Source: Larkinella knui
GTDB lineage: Bacteria; Bacteroidota; Bacteroidia; Cytophagales; Spirosomataceae
Assembly (NCBI RefSeq): GCF_003858645.1
Contig: NZ_RQJP01000005.1
Location: forward strand, 310,001 to 374,000
Reading direction: 5' to 3'
Length of the DNA stretch: 64,000 bases
In this document: one piece after another, positions 25,164 to 33,531 of the stretch
Position numbering within the stretch: the first letter of the stretch is position 1
Layout: the number at the start of each line of letters is the position of its first letter
Made by a program: the position numbers and the translations under genes
Notes under the pieces: generated by a model
Databases searched by the model: none
The model's input: only the letters and a program-made list of their open reading frames with translations
What the model was told of the DNA's origin: nothing

Positions 25164-26387
25164 TCACTGAAAGCTGGTAAAATACATATAAGTGCCTAAC
25201 AGATAATCGGTAACCGCCGTGGCGTGGTCTTTGTCTTTAATCGGCATTATTTCTACTTTGGTGGCGCCCCGCTTTTTCATGGCGTCATAAGCGTCCTGCG
25301 TATTAAAATAAAACACCAGTTTATCGGCGGTGCCGTGATACAGATACGTCGGCGTTTTAGGCTTCCAGTCATACACATCGTTGTCTTTCACTGCATTTAA
25401 AAAACCGGTTTCGGTGCCGTCATTCACGGCTTTTTTAAAGCTGTCGGTAAAGATGTTGCTGATGGTGCCATTGATCGTGATGTTCTTACCATTCTGAGTG
25501 GCCTGCGTAGCATAGGGTTCTTTCAGGTAATAACTCATCGGTTTATTCAATTTATAAAGATCGTTGTAGGTCAGCAGCGTCCACAAATACAACCGGTTAT
25601 AACTGGAAATTCCGATGGTTTCTTCGTTGATAATATACTTCATGAAGGCCGTCTTGTGATAAGCGCCCGCACCGATACTGGAAGCTGTCAGCGGGAATTC
25701 GGCCGGAAATTCTTCTTCAATTTTTTTCTGCAACGACATCGTGGCATAACCGCCTTCCGAGTAGCCGGTGAGAAAAAGCCGGTTATCCCATTTGATCGAT
25801 TTTTGCTTCACAAATTCTTTCGCAGCCCGAATCATATCCAGCGAAGCCGTTGCCAGCCCTTCGCGGTGTTCGTAGGTGTGCGGAAAAGCCTTCGATTCGC
25901 CGTAGCCGATGTAATCCGGGCAAACCATAATGAAACCGATTGACGCAAACAGCGTTCCACCAAAAGCCGCATCACTGTTCGGGCCGAAGTTCGATGGCGC
26001 ATCGATATCGCTCAGAATCGTGCCGTGCTGCTGGCTGATCATGGGCACGGGTGCCAGGGGCTTCGTGGTCGACGTCGGAATGAGCACGGCCCCCGACGCT
26101 TTGGTGGCTGTTCCGTCGGGCAACTTCGTATTATACACCAGTTTGTAAACCTTGACGTCGTTAACCAGAAAGGCGGAAAGAAGCGCCTGATACTGAGCCG
26201 GAAACTGCTGACTGACCTGGCTCGCCAACTGGGTTCGGGTCAACGAAGCAATTTCGGCACTACTGACTAAATAGGTATCGGGTTCCGGGGTCGGGTCGGT
26301 GCCATTTTTCGTGCTGGTGCAACCGGACAAAAAGACCGTAGTTGACAGGAGGAGTGACGTCAGAAACTCCTTGCGAGTAATCATCAT
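25164..26387 (-). CDS. Secretory-lipase-type alpha/beta hydrolase lipoprotein
   Basis: 407 residues. An N-terminal lipoprotein signal (FLTSLLLSTTVFLSGC) has the lipobox LSGC. The alpha/beta hydrolase core shows a nucleophile elbow GYSEGG (Ser about 210), an upstream oxyanion-type QQHGT, an acid in LYHGTADKLV and a His in KDKDHATAV. This layout matches bacterial relatives of secretory lipases and prolyl oligopeptidase-type esterases. Probably exposed at the periplasm or surface; substrate unknown. Confidence 0.85.
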   Translation of the reverse strand: MMITRKEFLTSLLLSTTVFLSGCTSTKNGTDPTPEPDTYLVSSAEIASLTRTQLASQVSQQFPAQYQALLSAFLVNDVKVYKLVYNTKLPDGTATKASGAVLIPTSTTKPLAPVPMISQQHGTILSDIDAPSNFGPNSDAAFGGTLFASIGFIMVCPDYIGYGESKAFPHTYEHREGLATASLDMIRAAKEFVKQKSIKWDNRLFLTGYSEGGYATMSLQKKIEEEFPAEFPLTASSIGAGAYHKTAFMKYIINEETIGISSYNRLYLWTLLTYNDLYKLNKPMSYYLKEPYATQATQNGKNITINGTISNIFTDSFKKAVNDGTETGFLNAVKDNDVYDWKPKTPTYLYHGTADKLVFYFNTQDAYDAMKKRGATKVEIMPIKDKDHATAVTDYLLGTYMYFTSFQ

Positions 26388-26485
26388 GCGACTATGCTGA
26401 GTAAAAATAGAGTAGGAAAATGGCGTTCCCGGTCAGAAAACGCCCGTTTAGGTAACAACGCTCTAAAGCGCTTAGTTCGTGTCGG

Positions 26486-28972
26486 TTAAAGCCGTTCTTC
26501 AAATAATTTTAATATTCGTTTGTACTCATCCATCCAACTCGTTGGTTCAACAAAGCCGTGATCTTCAACCGGATACGATGCTACTTCCCAGTTTTCTTTT
26601 TTCAGTTCGATCAGCCGCTGGGTCAGTCGTACCACATCCTGATAATGCACGTTCACATCGACCATGCCGTGGCAAATGAGCAGGTGACCTTTCAGGCCAT
26701 TTGCAAAGTAAATGGGTGAGCTTCGCCGGTAAGCCAGCGTGTCGGTAAACGGTTCGTTCAGAATGTTGGCGGTATAGCCGTGGTTATACGAGGCCCAATC
26801 CGTAACCGGGCGCAATGCCGCACCGGCCGCAAATACGTCGGGCGTCGTAAACATGGCCATGAGCGTGATGAAACCGCCGTATGAACCGCCATACAAACCA
26901 ATTCGTTTGGCATCCACGCCCTGCGTTTTGACGAGCCACTGAGCCGCATCGATGTTGTCGGTTAAATCCTTGCCACCCATATGCCGGTAAATTCCCGTCC
27001 GCCAGTCCCGACCGTAGCCCGCACTGGCGCGGTAATCAATGTCTAACACCGTATAGCCCTTGTCGGTCAGCAAGTTATGGAACAAGTATTCGCGAAAATA
27101 CTGACTCCACCATTTGTGGGCATTTTGCAAATACCCCGCGCCGTGCACAAACAGAACCGCCTTGCCACTCGGTTTGGCGGGTTTGAAAAGCCGCCCGTAA
27201 ATGGTCTGGCCGTCGCGGGCCGGAATGGTTACAATGGCCGGGTCGCGCCAGGGATACGCCTGAAATTCGGGCGTTAAGGAGTGGGTCAGCTGAACCGGAG
27301 CCGACGGCTGAGCCGGTTTTTGCCGCCCTTTGTTCTGCAGGGATGGTTCATTCGGGGCCGCCCGGCGGTTCATCAAAAACAACTCCCACGGTTTATTGCT
27401 GTACGAATACCGAATCGCCAGTTTCGTTTCGTCGGGCGAGAGGGTTACGTCATTGGCCCCCGTCATGGTGGTAAGTTTGACGCGCTCTCCGCCATCGACA
27501 GCCATCCGGTAAAAATGCTGCTCGCCGGGGTGAACTTCGTTGGTGGTCAGGTAGAAGTGTTTTTTGTCGTTCGACAATTGAATCTGCTGCACTTCAAACT
27601 TGCCCTTTGTCAACTGTTTCTTTTCACCCGTTGCTACATTAACCGTATAAAGATGGGCATATCCGTCCGCTTCAGATGGGAAATAGAAGGTCTGGTTATC
27701 GGCTAGAAAACCGGTCATTCCCGTCAAGGGGCCGAAACCACTTACCCAGGCTTCATCCCGCTGACGATCAAGGAGTTTTAATTGCCGCGTAGCGGGGTCG
27801 AGCCGCATAATCCAGCGGTCTTTGTTGTCGAAAGCGCGAACGATGACAACGGCGTATTTGCCGTCTTCCGACCAGATTGGCCCGCTGATGGTGACGGTAC
27901 GCTCTGCCGGTTTTTTGGTCTTCCTGGCGGTATCTCCCGTAGATTCGCCGGCCGATGGTCCGCGTCGGTTGCTGTCGGGAACGGATGCCGGTGAAGGGCC
28001 GGTTTTGGCATAATCCGGTGCATCGGTGATGCCCGGAATCGTTTTTGTCGAAACCGCCTGAATTGTATCCCGCTCAATATCATAGACGTAGAATTCGGAG
28101 CTGCCAAATGGCGCGCCAACTTTGGTCCGGGCGGTGAGATCTTCCGTAAAACCGGATTCCGTCACGTAACTCGGCACCAGGGCGGTTTTTGCTCCCTGCG
28201 CCGACTTCAGCAGCGAAAAGGTAACAAACCGGCCGTCGGGGCTGAGTTGCGGATTCTGCACGGTCCGGCCTTCTGTATAGAACTGCTTGGGGCGCCTGGG
28301 CTGGCCGGCTTTGGTAATTTTTTCGCCCTCGTCTTTTTTCGCTTTGCGCTCTTTCAATACATCAAAGAGTGCCAGCTGATCACGTTTGAGCCAGGTTTCC
28401 TGCTCGTTGCTTTTGGGGTCCGCTTTTTTAGAACCCGGATCAAGATTGGTAATCTGGGTGAGTTCGCCCGTTGCCAGCGCCAGCGTGAATAAATTATTCG
28501 ATCGGGCAAAAACCACTTTTTGCTCATCACCCGAAAAAACCGGGTTGCTTTCCCGCTCAACGGTATTGGTCAGTTGCCGAAATGGATTTTCGCTATTTTT
28601 TTCCGGTTTGCAGTCGAGCAGAAATAAATCACCGTCTTTTTCGTAGAGTTTCAGCCTACGGGCGCGGTTGTAAATTCCGCCCGTCACCGGCGGCAAAATT
28701 CGCCGTTCGGCAGGGGCCACTTTTACGGGTTTGCGATCTCCGCCCAGCGTTATTTTATAAAGCGAATCGCCTTTCGCCTGCGCAGGATTCCAGTTGAAAT
28801 AGATCGTTTTGGAATCTTCCGCCCAGAAAATTCCCGAGGGCGATGTCCCGATCCAGACTTTGGGGTCCTGCATTATTTTTTCAACGGTGAGTTGGGAGGA
28901 AAGGGGAGCCGGAGGTTGGGCCGTTGCCCTGACAATCAGCAGGCAACCCAATCCGATGAAGAGTTGTTTCAT
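26486..28972 (-). CDS. S9 family peptidase (DPP IV/acylaminoacyl-peptidase type)
   Basis: 828-residue exported serine peptidase. A signal peptide (LFIGLGCLLIVRATAQ) leads to a beta-propeller region (about 40-560) and a C-terminal alpha/beta hydrolase domain. Catalytic triad: Ser697 in GGSYGG, Asp in CHGMVDVNVH, His in VEDHGFVEP. A low-complexity insert (SPASVPDSNRRGPSAGES) sits in the propeller near 330. Releases dipeptides or acylated residues from peptides in the periplasm. Confidence 0.93.
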   Translation of the reverse strand: MKQLFIGLGCLLIVRATAQPPAPLSSQLTVEKIMQDPKVWIGTSPSGIFWAEDSKTIYFNWNPAQAKGDSLYKITLGGDRKPVKVAPAERRILPPVTGGIYNRARRLKLYEKDGDLFLLDCKPEKNSENPFRQLTNTVERESNPVFSGDEQKVVFARSNNLFTLALATGELTQITNLDPGSKKADPKSNEQETWLKRDQLALFDVLKERKAKKDEGEKITKAGQPRRPKQFYTEGRTVQNPQLSPDGRFVTFSLLKSAQGAKTALVPSYVTESGFTEDLTARTKVGAPFGSSEFYVYDIERDTIQAVSTKTIPGITDAPDYAKTGPSPASVPDSNRRGPSAGESTGDTARKTKKPAERTVTISGPIWSEDGKYAVVIVRAFDNKDRWIMRLDPATRQLKLLDRQRDEAWVSGFGPLTGMTGFLADNQTFYFPSEADGYAHLYTVNVATGEKKQLTKGKFEVQQIQLSNDKKHFYLTTNEVHPGEQHFYRMAVDGGERVKLTTMTGANDVTLSPDETKLAIRYSYSNKPWELFLMNRRAAPNEPSLQNKGRQKPAQPSAPVQLTHSLTPEFQAYPWRDPAIVTIPARDGQTIYGRLFKPAKPSGKAVLFVHGAGYLQNAHKWWSQYFREYLFHNLLTDKGYTVLDIDYRASAGYGRDWRTGIYRHMGGKDLTDNIDAAQWLVKTQGVDAKRIGLYGGSYGGFITLMAMFTTPDVFAAGAALRPVTDWASYNHGYTANILNEPFTDTLAYRRSSPIYFANGLKGHLLICHGMVDVNVHYQDVVRLTQRLIELKKENWEVASYPVEDHGFVEPTSWMDEYKRILKLFEERL

Positions 28973-29101
28973 TGATGAATAAAAGGCTAGTACGCTTTTA
29001 AGCTATGAAATTAGCTAGAAAATAGGAAAAGGATTAGATTTGGACAAAAACAAGCACTATTCGACTCAACTTCGGTGTTATTTTGTCGTATATTGAAAAT
29101 T

Positions 29102-29389
29102 ATGCGCTACGTTCTACACGCTTACGATTATACCGACGAACAGGCCCTCGACCGGCGTCTGGCGGTTCGCCCGAACCATTTCGACGGTGCACGGCAACTA
29201 AAAGCAGCTGGCCATTTTATCCTCGGTGGCGCTTTGCTCGACCCCGACGGGAAGATGATCGGCTCGATGATGCTGCTGGATTTTGATTCGGAAGAGCAAC
29301 TGAACAACTGGTTGCAGACAGAGGTTTATGTTACCGGCAAGGTGTGGGAACGTGTTGATATTAAGCCGTTTAAACAAGCGGATATTTAA
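29102..29389 (+). CDS. YciI family protein
   Basis: 95-residue ferredoxin-like protein beginning MRYVLHAYDYTDEQ, which aligns with the YciI start; the frame extends nine codons upstream but that part is not family-like. Conserved His in RPNHFDGARQLKAAGHFILGG and the SMMLLDFDSEEQLNNWL strand are present. Some relatives are dehalogenases or stress-related; no activity can be assigned. Confidence 0.88.
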   Translation: MRYVLHAYDYTDEQALDRRLAVRPNHFDGARQLKAAGHFILGGALLDPDGKMIGSMMLLDFDSEEQLNNWLQTEVYVTGKVWERVDIKPFKQADI

Positions 29390-29399
29390 AGAGAGTTGA

Positions 29400-29479
29400 C
29401 GGTTTTCGGTTTACAGTGCAGTTCCCCGCGCGAACGGACGCCTTCATGTTGCGCGCTAACCACCGTAACCGGAAAACCG
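29400..29479. repeat. CGGTTTTCGGTT-type intergenic inverted repeat
   Basis: CGGTTTTCGGTTTA (29400-29413) has an imperfect complement near 29466-29479 in the gap between the YciI and HAD genes, echoing the GTTTTCAGTT-type repeats at 19024-19097. Confidence 0.4.
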
Positions 29480-29493
29480 CACCGGAAAAGACA

Positions 29494-30180
29494 ATGATTC
29501 AGGCAGCGATATTTGATATGGACGGCCTTCTGGTCGATTCGGAGCCGCATTGGCGGGATGTTGAAATTGAGGTATTTCGCACGGTTGGCCTGGAAATGGA
29601 CGACGAAATGTGCAAACGAACAACCGGCCTGCCCACCGATGCTGTGGTGCGGTATTGGTACGAAAAACACCCGTGGACCAACCGAAGTTTGGAGGAAGTG
29701 GGCGCTGAAATAATTCAGAACGTGTACGGGCAAATCGAACAATATGCACAAGCCATGCCGGGTGTTCCGGACATTCTGGACTTGTTTCAGCAGCACGGCA
29801 TACCGATGGCCATTGCGTCGGCGTCGCCCATGCACCTGATCGAAGCCGTTATCGATCGGTTGAATATTCGGTCGTATTTTACGCTCTGGCATTCGGCTAC
29901 CCTGGAAAAACGCAACAAACCGCACCCGGATGTCTACTTGGGAACGGCCCGCAAGTTGGGCGTCGAACCGCGCTTTTGTGTGGCCTTTGAAGATTCCGGG
30001 AATGGCCTGAAATCGGCCCACGCGGCCGGTATGATGACGGTAGCGGTTCCGGCTGATTATGAGTTTGATGAGCCTAAGTTCGACATCGCCACGCTCAAAA
30101 TTCCGTCGCTACGGGAATTTAACGTGTCTCAATTGAAGAAGATAGAAAATCAATTATCAATTGCACCAGCAACCCGCTGA
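29494..30180 (+). CDS. HAD-superfamily phosphatase (beta-phosphoglucomutase/hexitol phosphatase type)
   Basis: 228 residues, started at MIQAAIFDMDG because the catalytic DxD (D8, D10) must be near the N-terminus; the frame opens 26 codons earlier through an intergenic repeat. Motif I DMDGLLVDSEPHW, motif II ASASPM, the lysine in KRNKPHPDVYL and motif IV FEDSGNGLKSAHAAGM are complete. The helical cap between motif I and II fits the phosphoglucomutase/2-deoxyglucose-6-phosphatase branch. The PhzF gene starts 15 nt downstream. Confidence 0.92.
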   Translation: MIQAAIFDMDGLLVDSEPHWRDVEIEVFRTVGLEMDDEMCKRTTGLPTDAVVRYWYEKHPWTNRSLEEVGAEIIQNVYGQIEQYAQAMPGVPDILDLFQQHGIPMAIASASPMHLIEAVIDRLNIRSYFTLWHSATLEKRNKPHPDVYLGTARKLGVEPRFCVAFEDSGNGLKSAHAAGMMTVAVPADYEFDEPKFDIATLKIPSLREFNVSQLKKIENQLSIAPATR

Positions 30181-30195
30181 AATCCTAAACTCACT

Positions 30196-31008
30196 ATGCC
30201 TATCCGCCTTTATCAACTTGATGCGTTTACCGACCAGCTTTTTGGCGGCAACCCGGCTGCGGTCTGTCCGTTGACGGAATGGTTGCCCGACGAAACCATG
30301 CAGTGTATTGCCGCTGAAAACAATCTGGCTGAAACGGCTTTTTATGTTCCCACCGACGGCGGGAATGGCGCTTATCATATTCGCTGGTTTACGCCTACCG
30401 TCGAAGTGGACCTCTGTGGCCATGCTACGCTGGCGTCGGCTTATGTGGTGTTTTTTCTGGAAAAAACCGTGGAAGGGGATGATATCGCCTTCGACTCGCG
30501 CAGCGGTATTTTGCGTGTTCGGCGGGAAGGCGATTGGCTAATTCTGGATTTTCCGGCCGATACCACGCACATTGCCATTCAGCCGCCAGCCCTGGAAGCG
30601 AGCCTGGGCGGTATAAAACCGCTGGAAGTGCTGAAGGGAAAAACCGACTACCTGATTGTTTTTGAAAATGAACAGCAGATTCTGGATTTGGAGCCCGACT
30701 TCCGGGAACTGGCGACGATTCCGGCGCGTGGCGTGATTGTGACGGCGCCCGGGAATCCGACGGAAAGTGGCCCTGTCGACTTTGTGTCCCGGTTTTTTGG
30801 CCCTCAATCCGGCATTGACGAAGACCCGGTAACGGGCTCGGCTCATACGACACTCATTCCCTACTGGGCCGAAAAACTGGGCAAAACGGAATTGACGGCC
30901 CGGCAGGTTTCAAAACGGGGCGGTTTTCTACAGTGTAAATTACTGGGTGACCGGGTTGAAATCGGTGGCCAGGTAAAACTGTATCTGACTGGTGAATTTG
31001 AGCTTTAA
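30196..31008 (+). CDS. PhzF family isomerase/epimerase-like protein
   Basis: 270 residues with duplicated hot-dog-like halves. N-terminal YQLDAFTDQLFGGNPAAV, the conserved Glu46 in NNLAETAFY, VDLCGHATLASAYV and DPVTGSAHTTLIPYW are the family hallmarks. PhzF acts in phenazine synthesis, but most homologues outside phenazine clusters have unknown substrates, and no phz gene is nearby. Co-directional with the HAD gene, 15 nt apart. Confidence 0.93.
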   Translation: MPIRLYQLDAFTDQLFGGNPAAVCPLTEWLPDETMQCIAAENNLAETAFYVPTDGGNGAYHIRWFTPTVEVDLCGHATLASAYVVFFLEKTVEGDDIAFDSRSGILRVRREGDWLILDFPADTTHIAIQPPALEASLGGIKPLEVLKGKTDYLIVFENEQQILDLEPDFRELATIPARGVIVTAPGNPTESGPVDFVSRFFGPQSGIDEDPVTGSAHTTLIPYWAEKLGKTELTARQVSKRGGFLQCKLLGDRVEIGGQVKLYLTGEFEL

Positions 31009-31013
31009 AATCC

Positions 31014-31427
31014 TCATAAGCCTTCGTCGATCGACGGTTTTCCGGGTCCATTGAGGAGCAGAAATACGCTCATTGCCAGCAAATTGATAGCCGGAAACGC
31101 GTTTTTATACGTATCCTGAATAGCGACGTGCCCCATAAAAACAGCAAATCCAAAATTAATAAGCAGAAAAAAAGCGGCCCAGCGCGTCCAGAGGCCGATA
31201 ATCATCAGAATCGCTCCCAGAAATTCAGCATAAGCCGATAAGGTGGCACTCAGCAGCGGGAACGGAAATCCCAGACTTTTCAGCCAGTCGCTGTAGCCCG
31301 GAATGCCTTCGGACGGGTGTAGTGCCGTGTGGCCGGCCGCGTCGATGAGTTCATAACCGAAGGCCAGCCGGAGCAGCAAAGGCGCGTAGGGGCGAAGTCG
31401 GTTCAGTCTTGAAAGCAGGTCTTTCAT
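31014..31427 (-). CDS. DoxX family membrane protein
   Basis: 137 residues with four hydrophobic helices (about 12-28, 55-78, 83-103, 110-130). The start LRPYAPLLLRLAFGYELIDAAGH and the LSAYAEFLGAILMIIGLWTRWAAFFLLINF core are DoxX-like. Such proteins are quinone- or redox-linked membrane proteins of unclear role. Divergent from the tiny Cys-rich gene; the shared upstream region holds an operator-like palindrome. Confidence 0.85.
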   Translation of the reverse strand: MKDLLSRLNRLRPYAPLLLRLAFGYELIDAAGHTALHPSEGIPGYSDWLKSLGFPFPLLSATLSAYAEFLGAILMIIGLWTRWAAFFLLINFGFAVFMGHVAIQDTYKNAFPAINLLAMSVFLLLNGPGKPSIDEGL

Positions 31428-31469
31428 AAAATCAGAGTTAACGGCAGTGGGATTTTAGTAACCCATTTA

Positions 31470-31510
31470 AAAAGTATATTTGTACTTATTCTAAATAAGT
31501 AATACTTTTG
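31470..31510 (+). promoter_or_regulatory. Promoter with palindromic operator
   Basis: TTG (31480-31482) and TACTTTTG (31503-31510) are a -33/-7 pair with 20-nt spacing. The spacer is almost filled by the perfect dyad TACTTATTCTAAATAAGTA (31483-31501), an 8-bp inverted repeat around CTA. AAAAGTAT (31470-31477) and ATACTTTT (31502-31509) form an outer inverted repeat. A second TAnnTTTG (31475-31482) overlaps the -33. This is the placement expected for a repressor site. Confidence 0.65.
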
Positions 31511-31531
31511 TTGCGCAATGTAGAAAGCGCC

Positions 31532-31696
31532 ATGAATGAAATGACTGAAACATCGTTTGAATTTCCGTTTTTAACAGCAACACCCAAAGAATTCGGTACA
31601 AATCCGTTTATGGGTGAGATGGACTGTGTGTTCAAAAAGTGCTGCAAAAAATGGAAAAAGAAAGGGAAGCATTGCAAAAAGTGCCCCGAAAAATAA
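31532..31696 (+). CDS. Tiny Cys/Lys-rich protein
   Basis: 54 residues: a neutral N-terminal half (TSFEFPFLTATPKEFGTNPFMG) and a C-terminal basic, cysteine-rich half containing CVFKKCCKKWKKKGKHCKKCP with five cysteines. No signal peptide. The spacing CxxxxCC...CxxC could bind a metal or cluster. I recall similar short CCKK-K-CKxCP proteins in Bacteroidota but know no function. An ATG eight codons inside the frame is taken as start. Its promoter carries a repressor-like dyad. Confidence 0.65.
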   Translation: MNEMTETSFEFPFLTATPKEFGTNPFMGEMDCVFKKCCKKWKKKGKHCKKCPEK

Positions 31697-31769
31697 GCCA
31701 CTCCCCCGGTTAGTTTCGTTTCTTTGACCGTTCACTAAATTTTGAGCCGGTTTTGTGCCAACTTTGGGC

Positions 31770-32222
31770 ATGCCAATTCACTACGAAATTTACGACGGGT
31801 TTCCTCCCACTGCCATTCTGCCGGGCATTCTTCACTTGCATCAACGTGTTTTTTCCGGACAGACATCCGAAGAGCTTCTTCAGGAATTTGAGGACGTCAG
31901 AAACCGGCATTTGCTGACCCTCCTGGCGCTCGACGATCAGGCGATTGTGGGGTATAAAATGGGCTATCAGCGAAAACCGGGTCATTTCTACAGCTGGTTA
32001 GGCTGTGTTAGTCCGGATTATCGCCGTCGGGGCATCGCCGGTGAACTGATGAACCGACAACATGACGCGTGTAAGGCGAAAGGGTATCAGACCATTCGGA
32101 CGCATACCCGTAATCAATGGCGCGACATGCTCATTCTGAATCTGCGGCACGGTTTCGATGTCATTGGAACCATTGCGGGCACCAACACGCACACCACGAT
32201 TATTCTGGAAAAGAGTCTTTGA
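31770..32222 (+). CDS. GNAT family N-acetyltransferase
   Basis: 150 residues beginning MPIHYEIYDGF; a GTG five codons earlier is possible. The acetyl-CoA loop reads YRRRGIAGELMNRQ (motif A, R/QxxGxG/A type), followed by GYQTIRTHTRN and an NLRHGFDVIGT C-terminal strand. Acceptor unknown. hemW begins 69 nt downstream on the same strand. Confidence 0.88.
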   Translation: MPIHYEIYDGFPPTAILPGILHLHQRVFSGQTSEELLQEFEDVRNRHLLTLLALDDQAIVGYKMGYQRKPGHFYSWLGCVSPDYRRRGIAGELMNRQHDACKAKGYQTIRTHTRNQWRDMLILNLRHGFDVIGTIAGTNTHTTIILEKSL

Positions 32223-32291
32223 TAGTTGCGTCGCAAACCGGATGTCCACTCGTCCGGGAACTTCAACGGCCTAAGATTTGTAGTTTCGCCG

Positions 32292-33431
32292 ATGCATCTT
32301 TACGTCCATATCCCGTTCTGCAAACAAGCCTGCCATTACTGCGACTTCCATTTTAGTACCAGTTTAAAGCAAAAAACCGCCCTGGTTACGGCGCTTTGCC
32401 GGGAAATTGAATTGCAAAAAGACTACTTGCCAACCCGTCATCTGGAGACTATTTACTTGGGCGGGGGAACCCCGTCACTCCTGAACGAAGCCGAACTGGA
32501 TCAGCTTTTTGAAACGATCCACCGGTTTTATACCATTGCGTCAGATGCGGAAATTACCCTCGAAGCCAACCCGGATGATCTGGTCGGCAGGTTGCCCGAT
32601 CCGATGGCACCATTGCGGCTTTTTCGGCGGTATGTAAATCGGTTAAGTATTGGCATTCAGTCCTTTCATGAGCCTAATCTTCGCTTGATGAACCGCGCGC
32701 ATTCGGCCGCGGAAGCCGGGAGTTGTGTGCAACTGGCGCAGGAAGCCGGGTTTGACAATCTGACAATCGATCTGATTTATGGCGTTCCTGCCGAAACGCA
32801 CGGTATCTGGCAGAACGATCTTGCCAAAGCGCTCTCATTTGGAGTGCCCCATATTTCGGCCTACTGTCTGACCATTGAACCGGGTACGGTATTTGGAAAC
32901 TGGCAGAAAAAAGGCCGGTTACAGGCTGCGGACGACGAATTTGCGGCTGAACAATTTACGATGCTGGTGAATTCGCTGGCGGAGAAAGGGTACGAGCAGT
33001 ACGAAATCTCAAATTTTGCCCGCCCGGGTTGGGAAGCCCGCCATAACAGCAGCTACTGGAAGCGACGGCCGTATCTCGGTATCGGTCCGAGCGCCCACTC
33101 GTTCAACGGACCCAGTCGTCAGTATAATGTTGCCCATAACTCGCACTATATTCGGGCCATTGAACGGGGTGAAATTCCCGGCACGGTCGAAGAGTTGTCG
33201 CAGGCCGATCAGGTAAATGACTATTTATTGACCGGAATCCGCACCAAATGGGGGTGTGATGTACGGGAACTGACGGCACTGGCCGGAACGGATTTTGAAG
33301 TACTCCGCCAAACCGAATTACAAACCTTATACAACCAGGGCTGGCTTTTGCTGGAGAACCATTTACTCACTTTAACCGAAACGGGAAAGCTTTTTGCCGA
33401 TCGCGTAGCCGCCGATTTGTTTGTTAGTTAA
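32292..33431 (+). CDS. hemW: Radical SAM heme chaperone HemW
   Basis: 379 residues, started at MHLYVHIPFCKQACHYCDF because the 4Fe-4S motif CxxxCxxC (C10, C14, C17) normally lies right at the N-terminus. YLGGGTPSLL binds S-adenosylmethionine, and the C-terminal HemN-like domain includes YEISNFARPGWEARHNSSYWKRRPYLGIGPSAHSF. Long labelled oxygen-independent coproporphyrinogen oxidase, this family lacks that enzyme's extra cysteine and instead carries heme to target proteins. Cytoplasmic. Confidence 0.94.
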   Translation: MHLYVHIPFCKQACHYCDFHFSTSLKQKTALVTALCREIELQKDYLPTRHLETIYLGGGTPSLLNEAELDQLFETIHRFYTIASDAEITLEANPDDLVGRLPDPMAPLRLFRRYVNRLSIGIQSFHEPNLRLMNRAHSAAEAGSCVQLAQEAGFDNLTIDLIYGVPAETHGIWQNDLAKALSFGVPHISAYCLTIEPGTVFGNWQKKGRLQAADDEFAAEQFTMLVNSLAEKGYEQYEISNFARPGWEARHNSSYWKRRPYLGIGPSAHSFNGPSRQYNVAHNSHYIRAIERGEIPGTVEELSQADQVNDYLLTGIRTKWGCDVRELTALAGTDFEVLRQTELQTLYNQGWLLLENHLLTLTETGKLFADRVAADLFVS

Positions 33432-33517
33432 GAACTAAGCGTAAAAACGGAGCTTATCGTGCCGCGCGCTGACGGATTTAACTCCTTACTGGTACCTCTT
33501 AACTCATCACTCTTTGC

Positions 33518-33525
33518 TATTTTTG
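33518..33525 (+). promoter_or_regulatory. -7 element directly before mtgA
   Basis: TATTTTTG matches TAnnTTTG and ends six nucleotides before the mtgA ATG. Transcription would begin at or next to the start codon, giving a leaderless mRNA. No clear -33 TTG. Confidence 0.35.
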
Positions 33526-33531
33526 CGTTTA

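Noticed and set aside
30196-31008. Phenazine biosynthesis
   Set aside because: PhzF homologues are widespread outside phenazine clusters and no other phz gene is present.
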